From the NCBI GenBank assembly GCA_035286585.1, contig DATEDC010000181.1, positions 1-20,531 on the forward strand: DNA of 20,531 nt. The letters run 5' to 3'. Both the position numbers and the translations under genes were made by a program. Origin of the DNA: DSOS01 sp035286585. GTDB taxonomy: Bacteria > Chloroflexota > Anaerolineae > Anaerolineales > UBA4823. Shown in pieces: positions 1-7,118 of this stretch (position 1 is its first letter; every line of letters begins with the position of its first letter). The notes under the pieces are model-generated. The model was not told the DNA's origin. It saw only the letters and a list, made by a program, of their open reading frames with translations, and searched no databases.

Positions 1-49
1 AATGTCTGTCAAGTTCCTCACCAACTTATTATCCCAAAGGAGGCGATCC

Positions 50-490
50 ATGATCGAGTTCGAAAAAAATATTTCCATCCAGCGCTCCTCGCAAGATGTC
101 TTCGATGTGATCACCGAGCCTGCCAAAACTCCTCAATGGCAAAGCGGTGTCAAGTCGGCAGAGTGGATTACGGATGCTCCCGTCGGCGTTGGGTCAACCT
201 TTAGAACACAGGCCAGGTTTCTGGGGCGCGATATCGAGACGGACCTTAAGGTTACCGAGTGGGAGCCGTCAAAACTGGTCACCATACAATCCGTCAGCGG
301 GCCTATTCAGTTGGAAATCACGAATAAAGTCGAGCCCCAGGGGGACGTAACGCTGCTTAGCGTAACAGGGCGGCTCGAAGTTGGCGGCTTCTTCAAGTTG
401 GGAGAGGGGCTGGTAGGCAAGCAGGTTGAAAAGCAGGTCGATAACGATATGCACACCCTCAAGCTGCTTCTGGAATCAAACCAGCTCTAA
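50..490 (+). CDS. SRPBCC-family (polyketide cyclase/START-like) protein
   Basis: A 146-residue protein with the SRPBCC helix-grip pattern: an N-terminal strand and 'RSSQDVFDVITEP' helix, a 'TPQW' turn near residues 28-31, alternating beta strands, and a long C-terminal helix ending 'HTLKLLLESNQL'. The family binds hydrophobic ligands in a deep cavity; the ligand cannot be read from the sequence. The start at the ATG at 50 is chosen because a strong Shine-Dalgarno (AAAGGAGG, 36-43) sits 6 nt upstream; an in-frame upstream extension reaches the window edge but lacks family similarity. No signal peptide or membrane segment is seen, so it is probably cytosolic. It is not obviously coupled to another gene; the next coding remnant downstream is a degenerate SDR. 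Family assignment is fairly sure, function unknown. Confidence 0.8.
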   Translation: MIEFEKNISIQRSSQDVFDVITEPAKTPQWQSGVKSAEWITDAPVGVGSTFRTQARFLGRDIETDLKVTEWEPSKLVTIQSVSGPIQLEITNKVEPQGDVTLLSVTGRLEVGGFFKLGEGLVGKQVEKQVDNDMHTLKLLLESNQL

Positions 491-588
491 AGGCTGCTGG
501 GGGAAATCTAGCCAGAGGAGGCCGGCTTCGTCAAGGGACTCTCAACGACTCTATAGCTCCCTCACCAGGGTAGCGCGCCCTACGGCAA

Positions 589-795
589 ATGGGCAAGCGT
601 TTAAGGAGGGTTCTCTTGGAAAATGACGGGCGGGTCACCACGCCGTTCCTGGGGTCGTATGCGAGCTCCATGTTCGCCATTGAGGCGCTTTCCGACGCGT
701 TGCGCCGGGAGCTGCTGCGCTGGGACCTGTACGTCTCGGTCATCCAACCGGGCAGCATCAGCACGCCAATCTGGAAGAAATCACTGATGGTGTAG
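589..795 (+). pseudogene. C-terminal fragment of a short-chain dehydrogenase (decayed)
   Basis: The translation contains 'GRVTTPFLGSYASSM', then an 'EALSDALRREL' helix and 'VSVIQPGSISTPIW', which is the catalytic-loop-to-C-terminal segment of a classical SDR. About 150 N-terminal residues, including the Rossmann TGxxxGIG motif and NNAG, are absent. The catalytic YxxxK reads YASSM, so the essential Lys is replaced by Met. Reading back in frame meets a TAG at 571-573, and no other frame of 491-590 restores recognisable SDR sequence. It ends just before the convergent phosphatase gene. This is best read as a remnant and not a working gene. The intact SDR at 12756 belongs to a different subgroup, so it is not an obvious parent copy. 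Confidence 0.75.
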
Positions 796-805
796 CCCTG
801 CTCAC

Positions 806-2059
806 TCAGCCCCTCGCGGCATTCGAGCGGATGAGGATCAGGGCGATATCGTCCTCTTGCGCGGCTGCGCTTTGATATTCCATGAGGGCATCCACGATCT
901 TATCGCAGGCTTGCTGAGCTGGCAGACCGGCGACTCGGCCGAGCACAGGCTTGAGCCGCTCGTAGCCGAAGACCTCGCCAACCGGGTTTCTGCCATCCGT
1001 AACCCCATCGGTGTAAAGAAGTAAAAAGCCGTCCGCAGGGATTTTTAGAGCCTGTTCGTCAAACTGCGGCTTATCCAGGATGCCCAGCGGCTGACCGGTC
1101 CCTTTCGGAGCAAGCGCCACCTGCCCACCACCGGTGACCAGGATCGGCAGATCGTGTCCGGCGCGGGCGTAGGCGAACTCGCCGCTACGTCTATCAAGAA
1201 TGCCGAAAAGCACGGTGGCGAACAGTCCGCGTGAATTCATCTCCAGCAGGTGACGATTGGCGTTGCGCAGGACTCTGCTCGGCGAGGCGGACTTATTGGT
1301 CCCGGCGCGCAGCAAGGCGTGCACCTGGGCCATAAAGATGGCAGCCGGCGCACCCTTATCGGTCACGTCGCCGATGGAAATGGCGAGGCGGTCTACCCCC
1401 AAGTGCACAAAGTCGTAGAAATCGCCGCCCACACTGCGCGCCGGGGCGATCCGGGCGCCAAAATCGTAGCCGGGCAGAGACGGCAGGCTGCGCGGCAGGA
1501 CGCTCATCTGGATGTCGGAGGCAACCTGGAGCTCTCTTTCCAGGCGCTCTTTTTCGATGATTTGCACCTGTGCCGCTTTGAGCTCCTCGTAGGCCAGGGT
1601 GAGCTGAAGATTTTTCTCCTGCAGCTCTTTTATCGAAAGGTTGTGAGCGTTGTTCAGACGGTCGGCGAGCACATGGACCATCTCATAGGCGAGCATCGGC
1701 TGGCGGAAGAGCAAGGCGTCGAACTCCGGGCGGGTCATGCGCCACAAGTGCGCCTGGGTCGCCGCTCTGACGCTGGCGGTGCGCAGCCCGTAAGGCTCCA
1801 GCAGGCTCATCTCGCCGACGAATTCGCCGGGCGAGCGGCGCGCCACGAGCAGCTCCTCCGCCGTTCCCATGGCCTTGATGATCTCAATCTGCCCTTCCTG
1901 GACAATAAAGAACGAATCGCCGCGCTCGCCCTCCCTGAAGAGGATTTCACCGGCTTCGTAATGGCAGGTATCCAGGGTGTCATACAGATACTGCAGGTCG
2001 TCGACAGGCAGGTTTTTAAATAACGGCACCTGGGCAAGCAAATCCAGCCTGGAGTTCAT
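806..2059 (-). CDS. Cyclic-nucleotide-binding domain / SpoIIE-type PP2C phosphatase
   Basis: A 417-residue cytosolic regulator. Residues about 10-130 are a cNMP-binding (CAP-like) domain with the phosphate-binding cassette 'VGEMSLLEPYGLRTASVRA'; E83 and R93 occupy the positions that bind cyclic nucleotide in CAP. A coiled-coil linker follows (about 140-185, 'KELQEKNLQLTLAYEELK'). Residues about 185-412 are a SpoIIE/PP2C serine phosphatase: GGDFYD (D213), GDVTDKG (D231), YTDGVTD (D351) and the terminal 'EDDIAL' pair give a complete metal site. Related phosphatases act on anti-sigma-antagonist proteins. A GAGAGGG ribosome site precedes the ATG. It lies 40 nt after the small protein at 2100-2531, so the two are likely cotranscribed, and the nearby cyclase could supply its ligand (inference). 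No STAS or anti-sigma kinase gene is in the window. Confidence 0.92.
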   Translation of the reverse strand: MNSRLDLLAQVPLFKNLPVDDLQYLYDTLDTCHYEAGEILFREGERGDSFFIVQEGQIEIIKAMGTAEELLVARRSPGEFVGEMSLLEPYGLRTASVRAATQAHLWRMTRPEFDALLFRQPMLAYEMVHVLADRLNNAHNLSIKELQEKNLQLTLAYEELKAAQVQIIEKERLERELQVASDIQMSVLPRSLPSLPGYDFGARIAPARSVGGDFYDFVHLGVDRLAISIGDVTDKGAPAAIFMAQVHALLRAGTNKSASPSRVLRNANRHLLEMNSRGLFATVLFGILDRRSGEFAYARAGHDLPILVTGGGQVALAPKGTGQPLGILDKPQFDEQALKIPADGFLLLYTDGVTDGRNPVGEVFGYERLKPVLGRVAGLPAQQACDKIVDALMEYQSAAAQEDDIALILIRSNAARG

Positions 2060-2099
2060 GTGTCCGCCCTCTCAGCGAGCAACTGCTTGGAGGATCCGG

Positions 2100-2531
2100 C
2101 TACGGGCCCCAGGCAATGTTGGGATCGCTCCAACTGCCGATCAGCGCCACGCCGAAGCCGCCACCGCCCCGGGGATCCGGGTCGAGTCTGAAATCGTGCT
2201 TCTCGCGGGTGAACATCACCCAACTGGCGCCATCCCAAAAAGCCATCTCCAGGGATCTGCCGGCATCCTGAGCCCGTTTCAGGTCGGCGGGCGTGTAGCG
2301 GATGCGCAGCTCGAACCTGGGATCGAATTGGGTTATGACGGTTGAGGGGTCGTCTTCGTCCACGACCTGGAAGTTGATCACCACCCGGCCAGGCTGAAAG
2401 CCACCGGGCGCACCCGGCATGTGCCCCATGGGGGTTGGGCTCAATTTTTCAACCCTGGCCTTCTTCTTTTGGTCTGGCATAGTGATGGTGACGCCTTCGT
2501 TTTCATATTCAATTTTTTTTCCCGGAAGCAT
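2100..2531 (-). CDS. Small unknown protein, probably beta-rich
   Basis: A 143-residue protein I do not recognise. The first 50 residues are charged and Gly/Pro rich ('MPGAPGGFQPG'), so probably flexible. The rest alternates hydrophobic residues as in a beta-sandwich ('VVINFQVVDED', 'FELRIRYTPADL'), has a 'LEMAFWDGASWVMFT' stretch and ends 'SWSDPNIAWGP'. No signal peptide, membrane helix or catalytic motif is visible. The start is supported by AGAGGA just upstream and by its own promoter at 2585-2614. It is the first gene of a probable two-gene operon with the cNMP/SpoIIE phosphatase, so it may be a partner or accessory of that signalling module (inference from position only). Confidence 0.75.
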   Translation of the reverse strand: MLPGKKIEYENEGVTITMPDQKKKARVEKLSPTPMGHMPGAPGGFQPGRVVINFQVVDEDDPSTVITQFDPRFELRIRYTPADLKRAQDAGRSLEMAFWDGASWVMFTREKHDFRLDPDPRGGGGFGVALIGSWSDPNIAWGP

Positions 2532-2584
2532 GGCTTTTCCTCTCTTTTTACGGTGAAATTATGGCTTTAAATAGGGGCAAGCTG

Positions 2585-2614
2585 ATTGTACCCTGATTTG
2601 ATGTGTTGGTACAA
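2585..2614 (-). promoter_or_regulatory. Promoter with overlapping inverted repeat
   Basis: Read on the minus strand, TTGTAC (2614 to 2609) and TACAAT (2590 to 2585) are separated by 18 nt and resemble sigma-70 -35/-10 boxes. The same bases form a 7-bp perfect inverted repeat, TTGTACC (2586-2592 on plus) and GGTACAA (2608-2614), so each arm overlaps one promoter box. That is typical of a repressor operator, but the regulator is unknown. Predicted transcription starts about 47 nt before the small gene at 2531. Confidence 0.5.
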
Positions 2615-2642
2615 CAAAGACTGAAGATCGCAGTGGCGCAAG

Positions 2643-5600
2643 TTATGCAGAAGGCCTCTTCGGCCGCGTTTCGCTGCGCTCAAAATGCTCCCAGCGGGCG
2701 GCAATTTCGGCATGTTCCGGCACGTTTTGCAGGTAGGCGCGGCGCCATCCGGGATCGCTGATCCTGCCGGCTCTGGACATCAGCTCCTGGCACCCGGCCC
2801 GGAGCGCAGCCTGTGCCTGAGGACCGTTTTGCAGGAGGGCAAAAACGTCTCCGCAGGTCAAGTAGGCTAGGATAGGAAATTCCATGCCTTCACCCCGGGT
2901 CTCGAGCAGGTAAACCCAAAGCTCATTGGTATGATGGCGCGCCAGCTCGGGCTGATCCAAAACCAGGGCGCAACGCGCCAGGCCAGCGACGGTATCATTC
3001 TCCAGGGCGGGCATCGCCAGGGCTTCCAATCCTTCCCTGGCTGCGGCGTAATTTTGCATGGCGCGGGTGAATTCCTGGCAGGTCTCCTGGTTCAGCGCCA
3101 GATAGATCAGGCCAACGGCGCGGCCAAACTGGTCGCCGACGCTGCTCAGGGTTTGCAACGCCGGCTCCAAGACCTCAGCCGAGAGGGCGTGATTTCCCAT
3201 GCGCCAGTGCACAAGGCCCAGGTTGAGCTGCGCGTAGGCTTGATATTGGCGGGCGCCTATGGCCTGGCAGAGGTGCAGAGACTCTTCAAGGGCTGTTAGC
3301 GCGGCGGCATACTCGCCCAGTTGGGCGTAGCCATAGCCGAGATTGATATTCCCGACAGCTTCACCTGAATACCAACCCAGGCGGTGGGCGGTGATAATTT
3401 GCTCCTGGATCAGCTCTTGCGCCCGAGATAAATCGCCGACTTCGGAGTAGTGGACAGCGACGTTGGTGACCACTCTAGCCAGCGTTTCGTCATCGTCGAT
3501 CTGCTGGGCCAGCTCCAACGCCTCTTCGGCGCAGCCTGCGGCGCTTTCCAGGTCTCCGAGCCGGGTGTGGCTAATGGCGGATAAGGCCAGGTTCAGGGCA
3601 ACCAGGCGATGCTCGGCACAGCTGCGGGCAGCGGCAATCGCCGCCCGATAGGCCTGGAGCGCCTCCCGCTCTTCCCCGCGAGTAAAAGCCGAGGTACCCA
3701 GGCGGTAATAAGCCTCCGCCAGCCAACGCTCATCGCCGGCAGCCTGAGCCAGCGCCAGCAAATCCTGGTCATCCGCCTGGCGAGCGGCGCTCTCGCCGAG
3801 CAGGCCCAGGACCTCATTTCTGCCGAGCAAGAGGCGCCAGCGGCGCTCACGATCACTTTCTGGCAGCCGCTCCAGAGCGCGATTATAAAACTGGAGAGCC
3901 TGCTGCGAGGCGCCCTGGGACTTGGCGCGCTCGCCGGCGCGCAGATACCAGCCAGCCGCCTGTTCGGAATCACCTGCGCGGTCGTAATGCTCGGCGATCA
4001 GAGCGAGGTGCTCGTCGGTGCGCCCGCTGACCTGGGTAATCTCGACCAGCCAGGCAGCCACGCGGGCATGGTCGCGCTGGCGGTCACGCTTGAGGACGGT
4101 TTCGTAAGCCACCTCGCGCAGCAGCGTCTGCCTGAAGGCATATTCGGCGACGCCCTGAAAGGCGGAAACGCTGTTGGGGTGGACAAGCCCGCGGCGGGAG
4201 AGGGCCTCCAGCTCGGCGTTCGGCGGCTCGGGAGCAACCAGCATGATCTGTAGTGGCTGGTCCCAGAAAGTGCGCCCGATGACGGCTGCGCGCTGGAGCA
4301 CGTTTTTCTCCATGGGGGGCAGTCCATCCAGGCGGGCTTGCAGCACGGCGGTCAGGGTGGGGGGGATGCGCAGGTCAGCCAGGCGGGAGAGGTCGATATT
4401 CCAGCCCGCCCCATCGTCGCCGATCAAGATGACGTCGTCATCCTGACCGGCAGTGACGAGGTCATCGCTTGTATAGATGACGCCGTCATCGCTAGTATAG
4501 ATGACGCCGTCATCGATGAGCATGTTGATCAGCTCTTCGATGTAATAGGGGTTGCCCTCTGCCTGGCGGACGATTATTTCCAGCAGGCGCTCTGGCACCT
4601 GGTCTACGCCGGCCAGGATAGCCTGCACCAACCGGCGGCAGTGCGCCTCAGTGAGGGGCATAAGCTCCAGGCGGGAGCACTCCGCCATCCCCAGAGGACC
4701 TGCGGGCTGCCATTCCGGATGGGTTTCCAGGAGTAGACGGCGGGCAAGGCCGATCACCAGGAGCGGGTAATCGTCCAACTCCGCAACCAGGCGCTGGATA
4801 AATTCCAGGGAGGGCTTGTCGGCCCAGTGGATATCGTCGATCAAGATCAGGGCGGGCGTTGACCGGGCCAGGTTGGCGAAGTACTGAACCAGATAGAACA
4901 GGCCGCGCTGGTTGATCTGCTGGGGCTCGCTCAGCACGCCGTTGAGGTGCGGGCTGAGGCTGTAATCGTAACCCAGCAAGGCGCCGATGAAGTGGGCTTT
5001 CATCTGGGCGTCTTCGTCGAGGTACAGCAGCAGGCCGGTTTCCAGTTTCTGGCGCGCCTGGTCGGCGGGGTCGCTTTCGAGAATATCGAAGCGGCGGGCG
5101 AACAGCTCGCGCAGCAGGCTGTAAGGGGAGGCCAGGGTTTGCGGTGTGGCGCGGGCGGTAAAGGCGTGCAACTTGGCAGGCTGCTGCGCCATCCAGGCTT
5201 CAAAAGCCTCCAGCAGGCGAGATTTACCCACGCCCGCCTCGCCCAGGATGGTGACCAGGCGGGCGCGCCGCCCCTGGAAGGTGGCCTGGTAAGCCTCCTG
5301 CAAGATTGCGAGCTCTTCTTCCCGACCCACCAGGGGGGTGTGGACGCCGCGGATGCCACGGCCGGCGGCGTGGAACGGGCGTGGGCTGAGGCGCAGCACC
5401 AGGTAGGTCTGCACAGGCTGCTCGACGCCCTTGACATGGATGGGCGGCTGAGCGAGCAGCTCGAAACTGCCGCGGACGAGCTGGTGGGTGTTTTCGGAGA
5501 TGAGCACCCCGCCCACTGGGGCGGCGCTCTCCATGCGCCTCGCCAGGTTGATGGCCATGCCCATGATGGTGTTCTCAGCTTCCACGCCACTGCCGAAGAG

Positions 5601-6083
5601 GATCTGCCCGGTGTTGATGCCGACGCGGATGTTGAAGCCACTCAGGCGCCAGGTCTCTTCCACCTGGCGGGCGTAGTCCTGGGCAGCCTGCACCAGCGCC
5701 AGCCCAGCCCGCACCGCTCTTTCGGCGTCGTCTTCCGCGGCGATGGGTATGCCGAAGACGGCTTTGAGCCCATCACCCATGAAGCGGGTCACCCGCCCGC
5801 CGTGCGCCTCGATGACCGCCTTGAAACGCTCCAGGGCGCCGTTCATGATTTCCATGGTGTCTTCGGGGTCCAGGCCCTGGCCCAGGCGGGTGGAATCGAC
5901 GATGTCGGTGAACAGGGCGCTGGCGTATTTGAGCTGCTGGGCGGGTTTCTGGCGGGAGGCTTGCAGGGCGTGCAGTTTTTCGCGCAAAGGCGCCAGGGCG
6001 GCGTCGACGGTGGTGTCCCCCAGCAGGCTGCGCTGGCTTTCCAGGAGGGCAATCGCTCGCTCGAGGGCCTGGATTTCGCTCAT
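2643..6083 (-). CDS. Class III adenylate/guanylate cyclase - AAA ATPase - TPR protein
   Basis: A 1146-residue multidomain signalling protein. Residues 1-45 form a coiled coil ('MSEIQALERAIALLES'). Residues about 55-230 are a class III cyclase: FTDIVDST (metal Asp, D60), FMGDG (D104) and 'AINLARR' with N179 and R183 that stabilise the transition state. An STAND/AAA-type ATPase follows, with Walker A GEAGVGKS (281-288) and Walker B 'LILIDDIHWAD' (Asp pair about 416-417). Residues from about 700 onward are TPR-like helical repeats ('GNINLGYGYAQLGEYAAAL'). ATP versus GTP preference cannot be fixed by eye. I chose the ATG at 6083 over an in-frame TTG at 6125 because a promoter lies between them and family N-termini begin like MSEIQ. 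No membrane segments. The 24-bp repeat pair in the ATPase region is unusual. Confidence 0.92.
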   Translation of the reverse strand: MSEIQALERAIALLESQRSLLGDTTVDAALAPLREKLHALQASRQKPAQQLKYASALFTDIVDSTRLGQGLDPEDTMEIMNGALERFKAVIEAHGGRVTRFMGDGLKAVFGIPIAAEDDAERAVRAGLALVQAAQDYARQVEETWRLSGFNIRVGINTGQILFGSGVEAENTIMGMAINLARRMESAAPVGGVLISENTHQLVRGSFELLAQPPIHVKGVEQPVQTYLVLRLSPRPFHAAGRGIRGVHTPLVGREEELAILQEAYQATFQGRRARLVTILGEAGVGKSRLLEAFEAWMAQQPAKLHAFTARATPQTLASPYSLLRELFARRFDILESDPADQARQKLETGLLLYLDEDAQMKAHFIGALLGYDYSLSPHLNGVLSEPQQINQRGLFYLVQYFANLARSTPALILIDDIHWADKPSLEFIQRLVAELDDYPLLVIGLARRLLLETHPEWQPAGPLGMAECSRLELMPLTEAHCRRLVQAILAGVDQVPERLLEIIVRQAEGNPYYIEELINMLIDDGVIYTSDDGVIYTSDDLVTAGQDDDVILIGDDGAGWNIDLSRLADLRIPPTLTAVLQARLDGLPPMEKNVLQRAAVIGRTFWDQPLQIMLVAPEPPNAELEALSRRGLVHPNSVSAFQGVAEYAFRQTLLREVAYETVLKRDRQRDHARVAAWLVEITQVSGRTDEHLALIAEHYDRAGDSEQAAGWYLRAGERAKSQGASQQALQFYNRALERLPESDRERRWRLLLGRNEVLGLLGESAARQADDQDLLALAQAAGDERWLAEAYYRLGTSAFTRGEEREALQAYRAAIAAARSCAEHRLVALNLALSAISHTRLGDLESAAGCAEEALELAQQIDDDETLARVVTNVAVHYSEVGDLSRAQELIQEQIITAHRLGWYSGEAVGNINLGYGYAQLGEYAAALTALEESLHLCQAIGARQYQAYAQLNLGLVHWRMGNHALSAEVLEPALQTLSSVGDQFGRAVGLIYLALNQETCQEFTRAMQNYAAAREGLEALAMPALENDTVAGLARCALVLDQPELARHHTNELWVYLLETRGEGMEFPILAYLTCGDVFALLQNGPQAQAALRAGCQELMSRAGRISDPGWRRAYLQNVPEHAEIAARWEHFERSETRPKRPSA
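4471..4518. repeat. 24-bp tandem repeat inside the cyclase/ATPase gene
   Basis: Two near-identical 24-bp units (4471-4494 and 4495-4518) encode DDGVIYTS twice on the minus strand. Each unit contains the palindrome GATGACGCCGTCATC (4476-4490 and 4500-4514), and a close relative GATGACGTCGTCATC lies at 4428-4442. The encoded stretch (about residues 524-560) is an Asp-rich loop in the ATPase region just after 'YYIEELINMLI'. The repeat keeps the reading frame, so it would change loop length without disrupting the gene. Confidence 0.9.
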
Positions 6084-6093
6084 ATATGTCCGA

Positions 6094-6125
6094 ATTATAG
6101 CATCAGATGAAGAGCCGAATGACAA
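6094..6125 (-). promoter_or_regulatory. Extended -10 promoter of the cyclase gene
   Basis: On the minus strand, TGCTATAAT (6102 to 6094) is a perfect extended -10. TTGTCA at 6125 to 6120 could be a -35 element, but with a long 20-nt spacer. The expected transcription start (about 6087) is only some 4 nt before the ATG at 6083 and there is no good Shine-Dalgarno, so the mRNA may be nearly leaderless. Confidence 0.5.
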
Positions 6126-6151
6126 TGACCAGGTGTCAGGGATAGGAACAC

Positions 6152-6221
6152 TGAGGCACTGAGGGCGCTGAGGGCGCTGAAAAGAACTTAACGCAGAGAC
6201 GCAAGGGGAGCAAGGAGGCGG
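6152..6221. repeat. Degenerate short tandem repeats, dispersed-repeat-like
   Basis: This part of the 6126-6588 non-coding stretch begins with imperfect 9-bp units TGAGGGCGC (6160-6168, 6169-6177, with a degenerate unit before). It continues with a purine-rich segment, 'TTAACGCAGAGACGCAAGG' and following GCAAGGAGG-type units (to about 6221). From memory, strings of this CAGAGACGCAAGG type recur between genes in many environmental bacterial genomes; I cannot search for it here. Positions 6222-6340 hold nothing I recognise. Confidence 0.45.
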
Positions 6222-6340
6222 AGAACAAATAATTTAACACAGCTTCCGTTCAGTGTTCTCGTCCAGCGGAAACAAGAGCGGCAGAAACTGGAGCAGCCGC
6301 AAGAACAGAAACGAAACCCCAAAGAAACGTAAGAGTTATA

Positions 6341-6349
6341 TGATATAAT
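6341..6349 (+). promoter_or_regulatory. Extended -10 promoter of the CarD-like gene
   Basis: TGATATAAT at 6341-6349 is a perfect extended -10 hexamer; no convincing -35 is present, which is usual for extended -10 promoters. The predicted start (about 6356) leaves a 5' leader of about 230 nt before the coding region, with a strong hairpin beginning about 16 nt into the transcript. Confidence 0.5.
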
Positions 6350-6371
6350 ATTAGTCAGGATTTGTGGAATC

Positions 6372-6403
6372 ACCGCCGGTCCTCATGCAGGACGGGCGGT
6401 TTT
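6372..6403 (+). promoter_or_regulatory. Leader hairpin with U-tract upstream of CarD-like gene
   Basis: ACCGCCGGTCCT (6372-6383) pairs with AGGACGGGCGGT (6389-6400) around the loop CATGC: six pairs, one G-G mismatch, five pairs. It runs into TTTTCTT, so it also looks like an intrinsic terminator. A hairpin with the same ACCGCCGG...GGCGGT ends stands in the leader of the RNA-binding gene at 7119-7148. It may be an attenuator, an mRNA 5' stabiliser or a protein-binding site. The remaining leader to 6588 is AT-richer and holds no gene I can support. Confidence 0.6.
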
Positions 6404-6588
6404 CTTCCCTCTCTGTTGCTTTCTAAGGAAACCCCCAGCAGATATTTTGCAACTTCGCGCCAATTCGCCTTAAAGAAGCACAAAAAGGGACAAGCGGAAT
6501 ATATACAGGTAAGTCCAACCACGGGTATTCTCCTATGGCGAGACGCGAAATCAGCGGATATTTGATCCAGGAAGGATGGGTTCAACCA

Positions 6589-7089
6589 ATGCTTGAGCAG
6601 GCTATGGCTTTCCGGGTGGGCGATCATGTAGTCCATCGTGTTTATGGTCTGGGAGAAATTATCCGGGTAGATGAGAAAGTATTATCCGGGCACTCCGGTA
6701 AATATTATGTGGTGCAGATTGGCGACATGACGCTTTGGGTTCCAGTGAATGAAACTGGCGAGCACTGCCTGCGCTTCCCTACCCCGGCGAAAGAGCTGCA
6801 AAAACTTTTCGGTCTCCTGGCCAGCCCTGGAGAATCGCTCTCGACTGACCGTTATCTGCGGAAAACCCAGTTGACAGAGCTGATGAAAGACGGAAAGCTC
6901 GAATCGATTTGCCGGGTGGTTCGCGATCTGAAGCATTACAAGCGGACCAACAAGATCAACGAAAACGATACGATGATCCTGATGCGCGCCAGGAACCTCC
7001 TGCTGAACGAGTGGATTGTGGCTTTATCTGTTCCGATCCAACAAGCAGAGCGCGAACTGAGCAAGTTGTTGGATCCAAGTGTGGTATAA
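6589..7089 (+). CDS. CarD/CdnL-family transcription regulator
   Basis: A protein of about 166 residues. Its N-terminal half has the CarD/TRCF RNA-polymerase-interaction fold: 'FRVGDHVVHRVYGLGEI', then 'KYYVVQIGDMTLWVPVNE', the Tudor-like strands that bind the beta subunit. The C-terminal half is helical ('TQLTELMKDGKLESICRVVRDL', 'NENDTMILMRARNLLLNEW'), like the CdnL DNA-contacting helical domain. The family stabilises promoter open complexes, especially at rRNA promoters. The start is uncertain: ATG 6589 has AGGAAGGA 12 nt upstream; ATG 6604 begins right at the domain; ATG 6535 lacks a ribosome site. Its stop codon overlaps the promoter of the next gene. A promoter and a terminator-like hairpin lie in its long leader. 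Confidence 0.88.
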   Translation: MLEQAMAFRVGDHVVHRVYGLGEIIRVDEKVLSGHSGKYYVVQIGDMTLWVPVNETGEHCLRFPTPAKELQKLFGLLASPGESLSTDRYLRKTQLTELMKDGKLESICRVVRDLKHYKRTNKINENDTMILMRARNLLLNEWIVALSVPIQQAERELSKLLDPSVV

Positions 7090-7090
7090 T
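7082..7090 (+). promoter_or_regulatory. Extended -10 promoter of the RNA-binding protein gene
   Basis: TGGTATAAT at 7082-7090 is a perfect extended -10 and contains the TAA stop (7087-7089) of the CarD-like gene. Predicted transcription begins about 7097, giving a leader of roughly 87 nt that contains the hairpin at 7119-7148 and a Shine-Dalgarno AAAGGAGA before the ATG at 7184. Confidence 0.55.
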
Positions 7091-7118
7091 CCAAGTTAAC
7101 TTGCTATTGGGTACAGTT

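Noticed and set aside
1250..2023. 257-codon open frame on the plus strand
   Set aside because: Antisense to the cNMP/SpoIIE phosphatase; no start signal or recognisable domain.
4947..6110. 387-codon open frame on the plus strand
   Set aside because: It lies wholly opposite the cyclase gene, whose motifs are unmistakable; its translation is low-complexity Gly/Gln/His/Val typical of an antisense frame in GC-rich DNA.
6362..6565. 67-codon open frame across the CarD leader hairpin
   Set aside because: It covers the structured leader, has no ribosome site and no protein-like composition; a leader peptide cannot be supported.
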